A program made the position numbers and the translations under genes. Under the pieces are notes generated by a model. The model was given only the letters and a program-made list of their open reading frames with translations. It was not told the DNA's origin and searched no databases. This document shows, in pieces, positions 1 through 11,438 of a DNA stretch of 64,000 nucleotides; the stretch's first letter is position 1; each line of letters opens with the position of its first letter. Origin of the DNA: Cloeon dipterum (taxonomy: Eukaryota > Arthropoda > Insecta > Ephemeroptera > Baetidae); contig NC_088789.1 of the NCBI RefSeq assembly GCF_949628265.1, positions 13,260,886-13,324,885 of the forward strand, read 5' to 3'.

Positions 1-1381
1 GAGAGTGACGTCACTTTTTGAGTTTATGCCCCAACTTTTAACCGCAACGTTGTAAAATTCGTGGTTGGCGCTACACGCTGAGCCCCGACACTTTCTTTCT
101 CCGTGTCCTGGATTTGCCTCATTGAAAACGAAATAAACAGCACCACCGAGCGCAGCCTATGTGTGCCTCTTGATGGAAGCCCGAGAGAGTCGATCGCTCG
201 CACCAACTGACACCTTCAAGGTCCCGCTTCCTCACAAATAAACACGTTGATCATCTTCCGATTTATCACTGCTGATCCATAAATTTCTATCGACGGGCAT
301 GACGCATAATGCCAAAATCGACAAACACGCGTAAATACTAAGCTACAGTTATTTAGAAGTAAATATTCGATCAAAAATTGGATTGCATAACTCACTATAA
401 ATTCATAAAATTCTTCGTAATATACCTCCTGCAGTATAGTTTTAACACCGCATTTCAGCAATAATTCAGCCGTGCAGGCTGTATTTTATTTTTAATTTTC
501 ACTCTTAAATAATGGCTGAGGCTGTCATATATTATCTCATATCTTTAGTTACTTGATGTATTGGGTGGATTTAATTTTCTTTTGTTTATACATTAGTAAT
601 CTTACACAGTACCAGACTGGTCTAGGGCGTAGTGGGCATTTTGCCCGGTGCGCCCCAGATCTTTTAACTTGAACCTTATGGCATCCCCATATGGTCCAGG
701 TGCCCCCAATATATATTGCTCAAATATAAGCGCCCGGTAGAAATTTTGTCCAAAGTCCGGCACCGATCTTAATGCATCTTTTGAAATCTCACAGCTATTT
801 CTCTCATCAGTTGTTGGTGTCGACGACACGATAAAATAAAATAAAAAGTGCCGGTATAATCTGCTGGTGTAGAGGATCTAATTAGTCGTACTTTGATTCG
901 TCTGCAAAAGTGCAAATAAAAATATACTTACGATGCGCTGAATATACATAATATTCAATATTGCCTTATTCGATATACTTTTCAATATTTTAGGTTTAAA
1001 ACGATCTGGAATTGTGAAACAGGCATGCTTACTCGCTGTTACTGAAGCCTGCGCATGGAAAATAGTATGTTTCCGGCAGCTGTGCACGGCTCCAAATTAC
1101 GCTAATATATCGAGGACAACAGTCGGTCCTTCCTGCTACTGTGTACGTGGGCACACTGTCGCTTACTTGCCATGGCATACAACTCTCATACGGAATTCTT
1201 AATCTGGCGTTCAATTTTTTGCCTTCTGGCATTATTCTCTGAATTTTCGAACATACGCATGCAACCATCGAACACTAAGCAGCCAACGAGCTTGAAAATC
1301 TTGAAACAAGACAATTTTGAAGGGACTAATTGATTTTTAATTTGTGAATGCTCTCTATCATTGTAATCATAAAATTTTCAG
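1..1381. other. No supported gene; AT-rich flank
   Basis: Only short, low-complexity reading frames without splice partners or recognisable motifs occur here on either strand. A perfect 12-bp palindrome containing the CRE core TGACGTCA lies at 4-15. I see no RNA gene or mobile element. Confidence 0.5.
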
Positions 1382-1483
1382 GATATAGCGTACTGTCAGC
1401 ATCAATATCGACATGCGTATCTCAATGCTTGGGATTGGATGGAGCAGGGAAAACCTGTAAATATGATGAGAAAAGTGGCCTAG
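1382..1483 (+). pseudogene. Exon-like Cys-rich segment, copy related to first exon of GH18-like gene
   Basis: An open stretch bounded by a good acceptor (attttcag) and a good donor (GTAATT). Read in phase 1 it contains STCVSQCLGLDGAGKTCKYD. This resembles STCIGQCFGLFEKKDSCGFD in the first recognisable exon of the chitinase-like gene at about 2.15 kb: same Cys spacing, same G-L before the variable part, same (F/Y)-D after the last Cys. It is probably a duplicated exon, either from a neighbouring paralogue or as a leftover. No first exon or downstream exons specific to this copy were found, so whether it is expressed is unknown. Confidence 0.4.
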
Positions 1484-1712
1484 GTAATTAATTATTCCTT
1501 CTGATACAGGGAAGCTCACTCCATTATTAATTAATAACTTACGGTTACGTTTTAAACACTGTGCTTTCCTGAGTGTATGTTATCTAAAATTATTGATAGC
1601 AATTTAAACGATTTTTTTATTCTTATTATATATTATCAATAAATTAAAGTTTCCGTCCTACTTAACAATAAGTTAAAGAGGTTAACGCACAGGTGTCAAA
1701 TTTATGGTACCA

Positions 1713-1850
1713 CAGGATATTCAGTTTTGGCATTTATTTGTTTTTTTCCATTAATGAAGAGCACACGGATTCAGTCCTCGTTGGTCGGCCTCTGTAAAAA
1801 TTCATGTGGTATAGGGAATGACAACGTCACTCGAGCGAAGCGAAGCCATG
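1713..1850 (+). pseudogene. Second, weaker exon-like copy of the same segment
   Basis: Begins after a ccacag acceptor with the same nucleotides (GATAT) and the same first residues (YSVL, phase 1) as the copy at 1382. It then has SLVGLCKNSCGIGNDN in place of the Cys motif. The right boundary is uncertain and no clear donor follows. It may be a decayed duplicate of the Cys-rich exon; the similarity is short and could be chance. Confidence 0.25.
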
Positions 1851-2173
1851 TTACATTTTTATTTCCTCTGGCAAACGCGCCTCATTGTTTTGAACGTTTC
1901 GGCCAACATGCTTTACCCGTGGAGACTCATCTCGCCCCAGTTTATCATTCTAATTTCGGTCTGTGACTAAATAATCCAGCTCCGATTTCTGAGAAAAACT
2001 TCTTCTTTTATTTCTTTGTATACAGTTGCACATTATCGCGTTTGCTGGAAACAACAGCTTGCGGGAGCTCAAGAAAAATAATTTTGACGGTATTAGTGGA
2101 AAAAAATTGGTTGCATGGCACCGTTTCATTTTACGCAACACTAATTCTAGCATTTGCAACGGTTAATTCATTG

Positions 2174-4295
2174 ATGTCCACTTGCATTGGGCAATGCTTC
2201 GGTTTGTTCGAGAAAAAAGATAGTTGCGGTTTTGACAGAGCAACCGGCCAACGTAGATATCATTGCTATAATTTCGCAGCATTTAATTTGAAGCTCATAA
2301 TTACAGCGATCGGCGGTTACTGCATGTCAGACTTTGTTCGGCCAACGGGGATTGATCGACGCGTAATCTGTGTATATGAGAAAAAGTGAATATAATTTAG
2401 TATAATATATATTTGCATGATTTAAATTATTAAAATGCTCTTTGCAGTGACATTGTGAGAGGATTGTCGCTCGACTTGTTGATTGAGTCAAAACTTTGTA
2501 CCACTATATTAGTATTGGTCGCCATAAGGTTCGACAGCAAAGTTCCAACAAATATCCAAATGGTCATAGTTGATGAAGGTGAATTTATGAAAACTAATTA
2601 ACAGAAAAAGGAATGTCCCTTTTATGGCATGGCAATCATTTATTTTAACCTATACAATAACAGAATAGTTGTGTGACCCAAGGGATTTAGTAATGGGAAT
2701 ATTTTTATCATTGATAAAGGCGACCACGCGGTCCAAAGCATAATGCAAGCTTTGCAAGAAATAATTAAACTTCTCATTTCTCAGGCTATTGTGCAATGTT
2801 ATAGCAATAAAGCGGCATAATATGTTAAGCGAGAGTCCTCCATAGATTTGTGATGGAATCATCACAGGCATATTATATTAATTGAGGAATTTGAGTTGTT
2901 TAGGGTCATATTATATATATATATATATATCTTCCAGTATGAACCTTCAGCTATTAATATCCTCAAAATATTGTGAAATTTCCCAGATATGCACAAGGAT
3001 GCTCAAAGGATATCCTCGAAACCAACAGTGAAACTGCACTATAAGCTGGGCACTGGCATGTCCATGAATGACTCCATGAACCCCGTCGATTTCTCTAGGA
3101 CGTTTAGTATGACAACTAGGAGGGGCAGATGGGTTGACGCCATGGTCAGCCTTAGCCAGAAACCAGAGGGGCAGTATTACTCAGGACTCTACATCAGGTG
3201 GTTGTATCCAGGGTGTCCAAACGTAATTCAAATGGTACTTTAAATATTATGCAATTGAATTAATTTACAACCAGGATGACTGCAAAGTTGGACCTGCGTC
3301 GGATGAACACACGCTGATTATGGCTCTGAATGAACTTTCGGCGGCGTGGAAATCAAAAAGTCCAAATAAAGTTTGGGAATTAGCGATGGAAACGTCAGCT
3401 AAGGCTGATAACATTTACATGGGTAAGTGCGAAAACAATGCTCGAGGGTATTTTCCAATCATGATTGCTTGCATGGTCAATAGGACTGGGAATTGAGTTG
3501 CTCGGAAGAGTTTTGAACTACTTCTTGATTTTGACCTACGAGTGGTCTATGCCAGTAATGACCACAATCCCGCCAAAGACGTTCTTTCAAACGCCTTATG
3601 ACAAAATGGTAAGATCTCTTAATGCTTTGATATAACTGTGCAACTGTTCCTTTTCAAGGATCTTGCGATGGATGGATACTTAAAAAAGGCCAAAAGAGAC
3701 AACAAAAGATTCTTTTTAGGAATAAACCCTACGTTAATTCGCTATGCATTGAGTGATTCTGTCATGACCGCAAAATATGGGAAAGGAAAACTCGCTTCAG
3801 ACGAATACTATGTCAATTCATCTGCAAGCAGATATATAGTGTTTTCCGATGTAATTTATCTATATGGATAGCTAATTTAATATATTTATTTCATAAAATG
3901 TTTCGATTACAAGGCGTGTGCATTGGTCTCCAACGCGAGCAACAACTATACTGTTGTGGTTCCAAAAGCAGGGGAATTAAACAAAACCACTTATGCAAAA
4001 TCCGACACAACATTCATTTCGTTTGACGAAACAAATGATATAATGGATAAGGTATGTTTTTACTTTGATAATATTTTAGCAAAATAAAATATATTTAAAA
4101 CTTTTTGTTATTCAGGTAAGAAGAATTTTTGATAAATACAACAATAGGATTGGAGGGATATGGATGAAAAACATAAGTCACGATGATTTCACTGGGAAAG
4201 TTTGCGGATGTGGACCTTTTCCTTCTTTAAGAGCTGGAAATGAAGGACTCTTTGGAGGTGGCTGTACGATGAAGAAATGCTTTACGAAGAAATGA
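2174..4295 (+). CDS. GH18 chitinase-like protein, catalytic site lost
   Basis: Eight coding exons join in phase: 2174(or 2151)-2385, 2448-2578, 2987-3234, 3275-3422, 3484-3608, 3659-3850, 3914-4051, 4116-4295, giving about 457 aa from the first in-frame Met at 2174. An upstream signal-peptide exon joined at an acceptor near 2150 is possible, so the true start is unsettled. The order matches glycoside hydrolase family 18: a VICVYE first strand, an LCTT segment, a KPTVKLHYKLGTG strand where chitinases have the KVLLSIGGW strand, then YSGLYIRWLYP where chitinases carry DGLDLDWEYP, LTYEWS for the MTYD strand, and a C-terminal GGIWMKNISHDDFTGKVCG like GGIMIWSLDLDDF..CG. All acidic residues of the DxxDxDxE motif are replaced, so it should not hydrolyse chitin. 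It may bind a glycan or act as a secreted factor, as known for other inactive GH18 proteins; that is inference. A polyadenylation signal is at 4347-4352. Confidence 0.72.
2909..2930. repeat. (TA)n microsatellite
   Basis: A run of about ten TA units inside an intron of the GH18-like gene. Confidence 0.8.
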
Positions 4296-5670
4296 ATGTA
4301 TTTTTATTCTCACACTTGTATTCTCTTTTACATCCCCACTTAAAATAATAAACAAAAACAGAATTTATTCTGTTAAATAAATTAATTAACTCTTCCAAAT
4401 TTTATTATTTAGCTCCTTTGGAGCATTTGATTAATTGATCATAAAAATTCAAGATTTATTACCGAATATTACGATGTTGGGGATTTGGGAGTGAAAGTAG
4501 GGAAAGTTGTTTCTGAATATCGTCATACATACACACACTTATTGTTTTAAACATTTTCACAAAATATAATAATAATGAACGTGCGGTCAAAACCAGTCAA
4601 AACTTGAACGCAGAGAAACTTAAAAATCATTTTGTTTTGAATGACAAGAAAGTGAATAAAGTCAAAAAATTTGAGCACATATTTAAATAAAAAATTGTTA
4701 AATACACACATAGCAAAGGCGAGTGGAAAATGATGGGCGAGCGCATTGAAAAACAAGTATAAAATTTAGTAATTTAAAATCTTTAAAACAAGATTTTGTC
4801 TAAATGTAATCTATAATATCCAGATTTTGTCCCAACATAAATTTTTCCGAATTGGAAAGCAAGAATTTTTTCCGGAGTTCAAAACACTAACAATTTAGTG
4901 TCAACATTGTAGTAGAGAAGTTCAAGCTCTCGAAATTTAACAAATTTAAATATCATATTAATTCTTAGTTTTTATCAATCACGCATGAGCGTCGTTATCT
5001 GAAAAATCAGCATTCACTCACAAAGATAAATAAATTAATCTGTTGGTGGTGCTGGTCCTGGTCGCTTTCTTTGCCCTCTTTGGCAGTATAGTTCTTCTGA
5101 TGATTGGCAAAGACCTAGCTCTCGAAGGGTTAAATGAATTTATTTAAGGTACTTTCTCAAGAAATTCTATCACAGTGATTTCTTTGTTGTCAATTTTATT
5201 AGTATAGAACACTGCCATTCAGATTCGCCAATCAGTGGCATTTTCCGCATTGTGTTGGTTCTGCAAGCATAAAACGTTCAAATTTCTGTTCTTCCCGGTT
5301 CTTTCAAACATTTTCAAATTTCCAGATCCACCGGACAAATTCGAAAACACCTTTTTCGGACAAATTCCATTCAGACCAAGTACGCATACGCCGTTCCTTG
5401 AGATTAATAGAGATTGCAAGAAAATCAGTCATACCACGCCACTCAGGCCCAAGTTTTAGCAGCCAATCACCGTTCAGCTCCCTCCGTCTCCGCCTCTTTG
5501 CGCGCTGAAAATGTCAACAAGTCTTTTGAATGGGGCCTGGTACAGGCCTGGTAAGAGCCTGGAAACATAAACATAGGCCTCTTCATAGTCGTCACTGCCA
5601 GAGGAAAATCAATTTAATTGTGAGATAAGGGACTATAAAAAGTGCAGATCTTCTAGATCTACGCTGCGAA
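4296..5670. other. Intergenic, AT-rich, with an unresolved membrane-like fragment
   Basis: From 4296 to about 5040 I see only the 3' end of the chitinase-like gene and AT-rich sequence. Two reading frames at 5041-5146 and 5219-5459 (+) have unusual composition and are discussed as a finding. No complete gene could be assembled. The RAD50 promoter should lie at its right edge. Confidence 0.4.
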
Positions 5671-8600
5671 ATGGCAAGCATTCACTCGCTCAGCATTCGC
5701 GGTATTCGCAGCTTTGGAATAGACGCTGAAGATGAAGAGACCATTAAATTTATGTCGCCCATCACTTGCATCGTCGGACAGAATGGTTGCGGAAAAACGG
5801 TTCGTTGAAATGACAGCTGCAGGTCTTAAATACTGAACTCCACTTACTTTGCAGACCATCATCGAGTCCTTGCGGTATGCCACCACAGGACAAGCTCCGC
5901 CCGGCACTGACAAGGGCAAGAGCTTTGTCTACGACCCCAAGCTGAGCCGAGCTGGTGAGTCTCTTGGCCAGGTGAAACTCAGGTTCAACAGCACGAGAAA
6001 TACCGTCATGCAGATCAAAAGGTCCATTCGCTGCGCTAAGAATAGAAGCGACAAATTGGAAATGAAAACACTTGAGCCAACTCTTGAGTACATAGACAAA
6101 CAGGGAGAGGTACATAATTTAAAGCATAAATTAGAGAAAACGAAAGCTGCTCGAACTCGTTCAAAAATGCTCTTTAACCGGTTGTATTTATCACAGAAAC
6201 ATGTAGTCTCAGGAAGATGTCAAGATGTGAGCAGTCTGGTTTATGACAACCTTGGTGTGTCTCAAGCCATCCTAGACAATGTTATTTTCTGCCATCAAGA
6301 TGAATCTAACTGGTAAATTTGCCTTAATGCTTTCATTTTCATTTATATCAATTAAAAAATTTATTTTCCAGGCCATTGGATGAGTCTAAAAAGCTCAAGG
6401 AAAAGTTTGATGATATTTTTGATGCCGCGAAATACAACAAAGCCTCTGAAGCATTGACCAAATTGATCAAAAAGAAAATTGAAGGTACGAGAAACAGATC
6501 CACAGATTCTTGTTTTTGTTTTTTCATCTTTTTTATGATCTAGATCTACGAGTGGCTAAAGCTCAGTTGACAGAGCACAAAATAAACTGGGAATTTGTTC
6601 AGAAGAAAAGACAGGAGTTGGATCGAGTTACCAAGAGGTATGAAAGTGGCCAAAAACAAATAGATGAAATGAAAGCTGAAGTGAAACCCATGGAAGAAGA
6701 GCTGAGGCAAATGCACCACAGAGAGGGCCACTACAATGAATTAAACACCAAAATATGTAATGACACATTCTTTTAGCCCAATTTTGATCTCATAAATTTT
6801 ATTTTAGCAACGTTCGAAAGCTCTAAAAATGACTTGAATGGTCAGAGGAGCCACTTGAAAAAGCAAATTAAAAATTTGCATCGTGGTTCCAAAAGTGACC
6901 TCCAAGAAGAAATTCACAACTTTGAAGCTGGCCTTAAAGCCAAGGAAAGGGAAATAGTCAATGTAAGTCAATAGATTTATTTTAAGTCTGACAATTAATT
7001 TTGCAACTTTGCGAACTACTTCTCAAGACAACTCAATGTTTCTACTATGACTTAAAATTCTGATTACAGCTTGAGGAGGAAATTTCAAAGTTAAATGACG
7101 AAGAAAAATCTTTGAGCAACAGAATTCAGCAAGAACAGTTAGAGTTGGGAAAGCTCACTCAAGAGGAGAAGAATCATCAAGACATTCTTCGAACCCGTTT
7201 TGAAACTCTAAAGAGCTTTGCAATAGAGTTGAACAAGAGTAATTTTACCAAAATTTAATGCTAATTTTTATATCTAATTCATGAAACAAGGTGTGGACAT
7301 AGAAAATCCTCAGGACAAGTTGGCTTGCGTAAATGCCTACAAAGCTATTGAAAGTGGTATCAAGGAGTTTGAGTTAAACTTCCAGAAAATCACTGAGATG
7401 CAAGAATCTGTGGAAAACTCACTGGAGAAAGACATATATGGTCTCAGGTTTGAGTTTTGGTTTAGATTTATTTATTGAAAAATTAATATTTTGTTAAGGG
7501 ATGAGCTCTCAAAATCCCGTGGCTTGGTGGGCCAGCTTGAGAAGAGCATCAAAGAGAATGAGGAGCAACTTCGATCTAACTCTGCTCAAGTGAAGAAGGT
7601 CGATTCTGGTCTTGCCAAAGTTTCGATTTTAGAAAACCGCCTTAGCAGAGTGGAGGAAGAGTTGAAGGCTGAAGAAGAGCACATGAATGTGGAACAGTCC
7701 CAGAGGGAAATTGTTAGCACACAGTCTGAACGGAAAGAGTAAGTTATTAATCTTATCATTTTTTGTAGAGTAAAGATAACAAATGTAATAATTTTAGCTT
7801 GGAAGATGAAAAAGACGTGATTACCAAGGAAATCAATGCTCTCCAGCTTGCCAAAGGCCATCAGACTGAGGTTGATATTTATAAGAAAAACATTGATGAG
7901 AAGACTAAATCCATTAGCATACTGTATGTGGCAAATAGATTATTTCAATGAAGCTAATAATAACATTCATTATAGCATGATGAAACACCAAGAGAGCCTG
8001 AATATGCTTTTTCCAATTGTTCCTGAGAGCAAACTTAAATCTGCTGTGGATGAAATCGTTAAGAAAAATGTGAGTCGACATGCCATTCAGCACTTCTTAC
8101 CTATTGTAATACATTGCTCCTTATTTAGGAGAAGGAGCGAGCTGCTCTTCAAACGTCTGTTCAAGAAGCAAAGAACTCCCAATACCGTGTGAACGCGGAT
8201 CTTGATCACTGCAGGAAACAAGTTGCTGATTCTGAGAAGAAACTTCAATGTATGAACGAGATTTTAGTATCTTAAAACACAAAGTGCTCATTTTATTTAA
8301 CTCAAATTTCTAGTTGAAGTGAATAATATCAAAGAAGAGTGTGGAGATCAAGATTTAGATTCAGTGCTTAGAGAAATTGAAGCTGAACTTCAAAAAGCCA
8401 CAGTAAGAGGAATTCTCCATTAATACATAACATTATTTATATAACGGAATATTTCTTAAATCATAAATAATTCATTCAATCTGCAACTCGGTTGTTCTTT
8501 AAGCTTGAAGATTTTTGCGATATTTGTAGGACCAAAAAGGCATCCTTGATTCTTCATGTGTTATGTTTCGCCGCTACGTTGCTTTACTGAAAAAGGATGA

Positions 8601-11341
8601 TCCTTGCTGTCCACTTTGTCACAGGGACTTTGCAGCTCAGAAGGAGTCTGAGAAATTGATTCAAGAAGTAAGTTCAAACTTTGATGGAATGAGTCCATTA
8701 ATTTCTTCCCATTTTTTTGTAGCTTAATTCCAAAATGAAGGACTATCCATCAAAAATGAAAGAATGCGCTGAGAGCCAACAGAAACTGCAACAAAAACTG
8801 AGCCAACTCCAACAGTTGATTCCATCGCAGAAGAGAATTGACAATTTGCGTTCAAATGAAATTCCTCAACTCAGGTATTCATGAAGAGCAGAATTATTAA
8901 TTTTTAGTCAAATCAGGACCAGTATTATTTGGAATCTTGGAATTTGGGGGTAACATTACTATGTATTGTATATTTACTTAAATTTAGGTTGAGGCGTTAG
9001 TTTTTTTATTGCGTTTAATTTCAGAGACCAGATCGAAGATTTAGAAATGTCTTTGGCTGCTGCTAACGCTGAGGAAAGATCTGCAAGTGATAAACTGAAA
9101 GTTCCTGAAAGGATTCTGAGTGTTGCTGAGACTTTGAGGTCGGAAATGGCGCTAGTTGACAAATTTCAGGAAGAGATATATTCCCTTCGTGAAAAGCTGA
9201 TGAGTGTGGAGGACAAACTTGAATTATGTGGTGAGTTCTTTGCTGTACTCATTTAGTTCACGATAGAAATTCAATGGATATAAAAATAAAAGCATGAAAG
9301 TAAACTAAATTTTTTATCTTGAGACTCAAAAATGCAACTTTCAAATTTTTAATGCAAATTATATCTTACGTGCCTTTTTTACTGTTCCCATCAGGCTCCA
9401 CCAGAAGTTTGGAGGAAGCTCAAGAAGACCAAAACCGCATTACTCTTGCAATTAAAAAACTGCAAAAAGCAGCAGAAGAAAAGCAGAATGCATTGAATCA
9501 ACATCAGCAAAAGGTCAATGAAATGAAAGACCGTAAAAACAACCTCACCAAAGAGTTGCTGGAGGTTTGTGGGATCATTACACACTTGATTTTTTTATAA
9601 TTCAATTAATCGTAAATAGATCAGATCAGGGGAGCAACAAAAGACTCAGCTCATGGACCTTGTGAAAAAACTGACTGAGAAAGACAAGCAGCTCAAAAAA
9701 GAACTAAAGAGCGCAGAAGGAGAAATAGAGCCAAAACAAAGAGCTCTAGCCTCGGCTGAGGAGGAGAAAAGTATTGTGAAAGCAGAGCACAGCTCCATCA
9801 AAGAAAAGCACCAGAAAGAACTGTTACAATTTAGAAGTAGAATGGCCAACCTCAAAGATGTGAACAAAGTGCTGGAAAAATATGAAGCCCGGAATTTGTC
9901 CCTGAAGCTGGAGAATTTGAAATCAAATGTTGCAAAGCTGACTGAAGAGAAGGAGAAGCTGGTTTTGAAAAAGGAGAGTTTGGCTAGCAAAAATGCTAGG
10001 TTGCAAAAGGACATGGCAACTCAAAATGTAATTTGAATTTTTCGGATATGTAAGGTTGTATTCAAATACCATTCTGTTACTAGATGAAGCAAAGAGATTT
10101 AAATGACAATCTCCGCTTGATTGATCTGGAGGAGCAAATTTCTGGCATCGATGCTAAGCTTTCGGAGCTGAAGGATGAACTGGGAAGTCTTAACTACGGG
10201 GAGCTTAAAGACAAAATCAAGAAGCTCTCGAGAAGCATGAATAAAATCGATACTGAGGTAATGTGATAACTAAGTAATTGAATTGAATGAAACTGAATAA
10301 ATAAATAACTTTGAAGATTGCCCGCATGGAAGGATCACAGCTTGAGTTGATGATAAAAATTGAAGAAATCAAAACCGAGCTGAAGAAAGATACAATGATG
10401 AAGGCTGAAAATAGATACAAGGAAGAGCAAGTGAAAATAGTGGTAAATTTGCTAAAATCAACCTGCTTCGTTCATTGAAGATAACATGCTGGTAACAGGT
10501 GGATGAGCAAATCATCAAGGATATGAAGACTTTCTTCCTAGCACTCAGCAATGCCATCATCCATTTCCATAAGGAGCGAATGGAAGAAGTAAACCGAATC
10601 ATTCGAGAGCTTTGGGTTTCAATTTACAAAGGGTCGGACATTGATCACATTGAGATCAAAACTGAATCTGAGGAGAAACAAACAAGTATGCTATTTCCGG
10701 TAAGATTTCCCAGTTATTTCATGAGTTTTTTTATAGCAAGCATAAGGAGGAGCTACAATTATCGTGTCATCATGGTGAAGAAGGGTAGTGAACTTGATAT
10801 GCGTGGAAGATGCAGTGCTGGCCAAAAGGTCTTTGAACTATTTTCATCTTTTAGTTTGTTGTAAAATATATATGTAATTTTGGATGCAGATGCTGGCATC
10901 CTTAGTGATTCGCATTGCCTTAGCGGAAACATTCAGCGCCAGCTGTGGAATCCTGGCATTAGACGAGCCTACCACAAATTTAGATGCCTGCAATGTCGAA
11001 TCCCTTGCTGCATCTCTGATTGAGTAAATATTTTAATGACACACATTAAAGAATGTGTATAACTAATTTGATTTTGCGTTTTAGCCTTGCACAAAGCCAC
11101 AGAATGCAAAAGAATTTCCAGTTGTTAGTCATCACTCACGACGAGGAGTTCATTGAGAAGCTAACCCAGGCCCAACTGATCGACGGATTCTACCGCATCT
11201 CACGAGACGCACAGTATGATCAACCTTGTTGTATTATCAGGATTTTTTATTTACTAATCAGATCAATTTTGCAGGGGACATTCCAAAATCAAGAAATTTA
11301 GAGTAGGCTACGACGGTGTTGAAGATGAGTCTGATAAATGA
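5671..11341 (+). CDS. Rad50: DNA repair ATPase RAD50
   Basis: SMC-like ATPase of the MRE11-RAD50-NBS1 complex, which tethers and processes DNA double-strand breaks in the nucleus. Twenty-five exons join without a frame break: 5671-5799, 5855-6109, 6197-6312, 6372-6484, 6544-6756, 6808-6962, 7070-7238, 7291-7447, 7499-7738, 7798-7923, 7976-8069, 8129-8249, 8314-8402, 8530-8667, 8723-8874, 9025-9230, 9395-9564, 9620-10027, 10084-10257, 10317-10442, 10499-10685, 10737-10828, 10890-11023, 11085-11213, 11275-11341. The product is 1319 aa (human about 1312). Visible: Walker A GQNGCGKT (residues 36-43), [14 protein letters not shown] after the N-terminal lobe, long heptad-rich coiled coils, the zinc hook CPLC (Cys 686 and 689, bases 8608-8619), the ABC signature region RGRCSAGQK, Walker [14 protein letters not shown] and the VITHDEEF switch. 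It looks intact. The start ATG is the first in frame and gives the conserved N-terminal strand. Confidence 0.96.
6110..6196 (+). other. Stop-free 87-nt intron within RAD50
   Basis: Bounded by GTACAT and ttatcacag. Its length is a multiple of three and it has no in-frame stop, so the frame reads straight through. Splicing it out gives [10 protein letters not shown], which lines up with the GEKVSLSSKC region of vertebrate RAD50; retaining it would add 29 residues. Confidence 0.8.
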
Positions 11342-11438
11342 AGCATTTTTTGTCAGAACGCAATTAAAAAAGCATTATTAATTATTGATATGATTATAAT
11401 TTTTATTGCACAGAATTTCCTTTACAGTATGATGTCGT
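11342..11438. other. Convergent 3' ends of RAD50 and zinc-finger gene
   Basis: Only 97 bp separate the two stop codons. ATTAAA at 11363-11368 can serve RAD50. TTTATT at 11402-11407 (AATAAA on the minus strand) can serve the zinc-finger gene. The mature 3' ends may overlap. Confidence 0.6.

Noticed and set aside
24-461. Minus-strand reading frames at the left edge
   Set aside because: No ATG-plus-splice structure, no motif, composition like non-coding AT-rich DNA.
5659-6115. Minus-strand frames opposite RAD50 exons 1-2
   Set aside because: Shadows of the plus-strand coding sequence; the plus strand gives a conserved ATPase lobe.
9646-10014. 122-codon minus-strand frame, Ser/Phe-rich
   Set aside because: Antisense of the Lys/Glu-rich RAD50 coiled coil, which produces Phe/Ser-rich open frames automatically.
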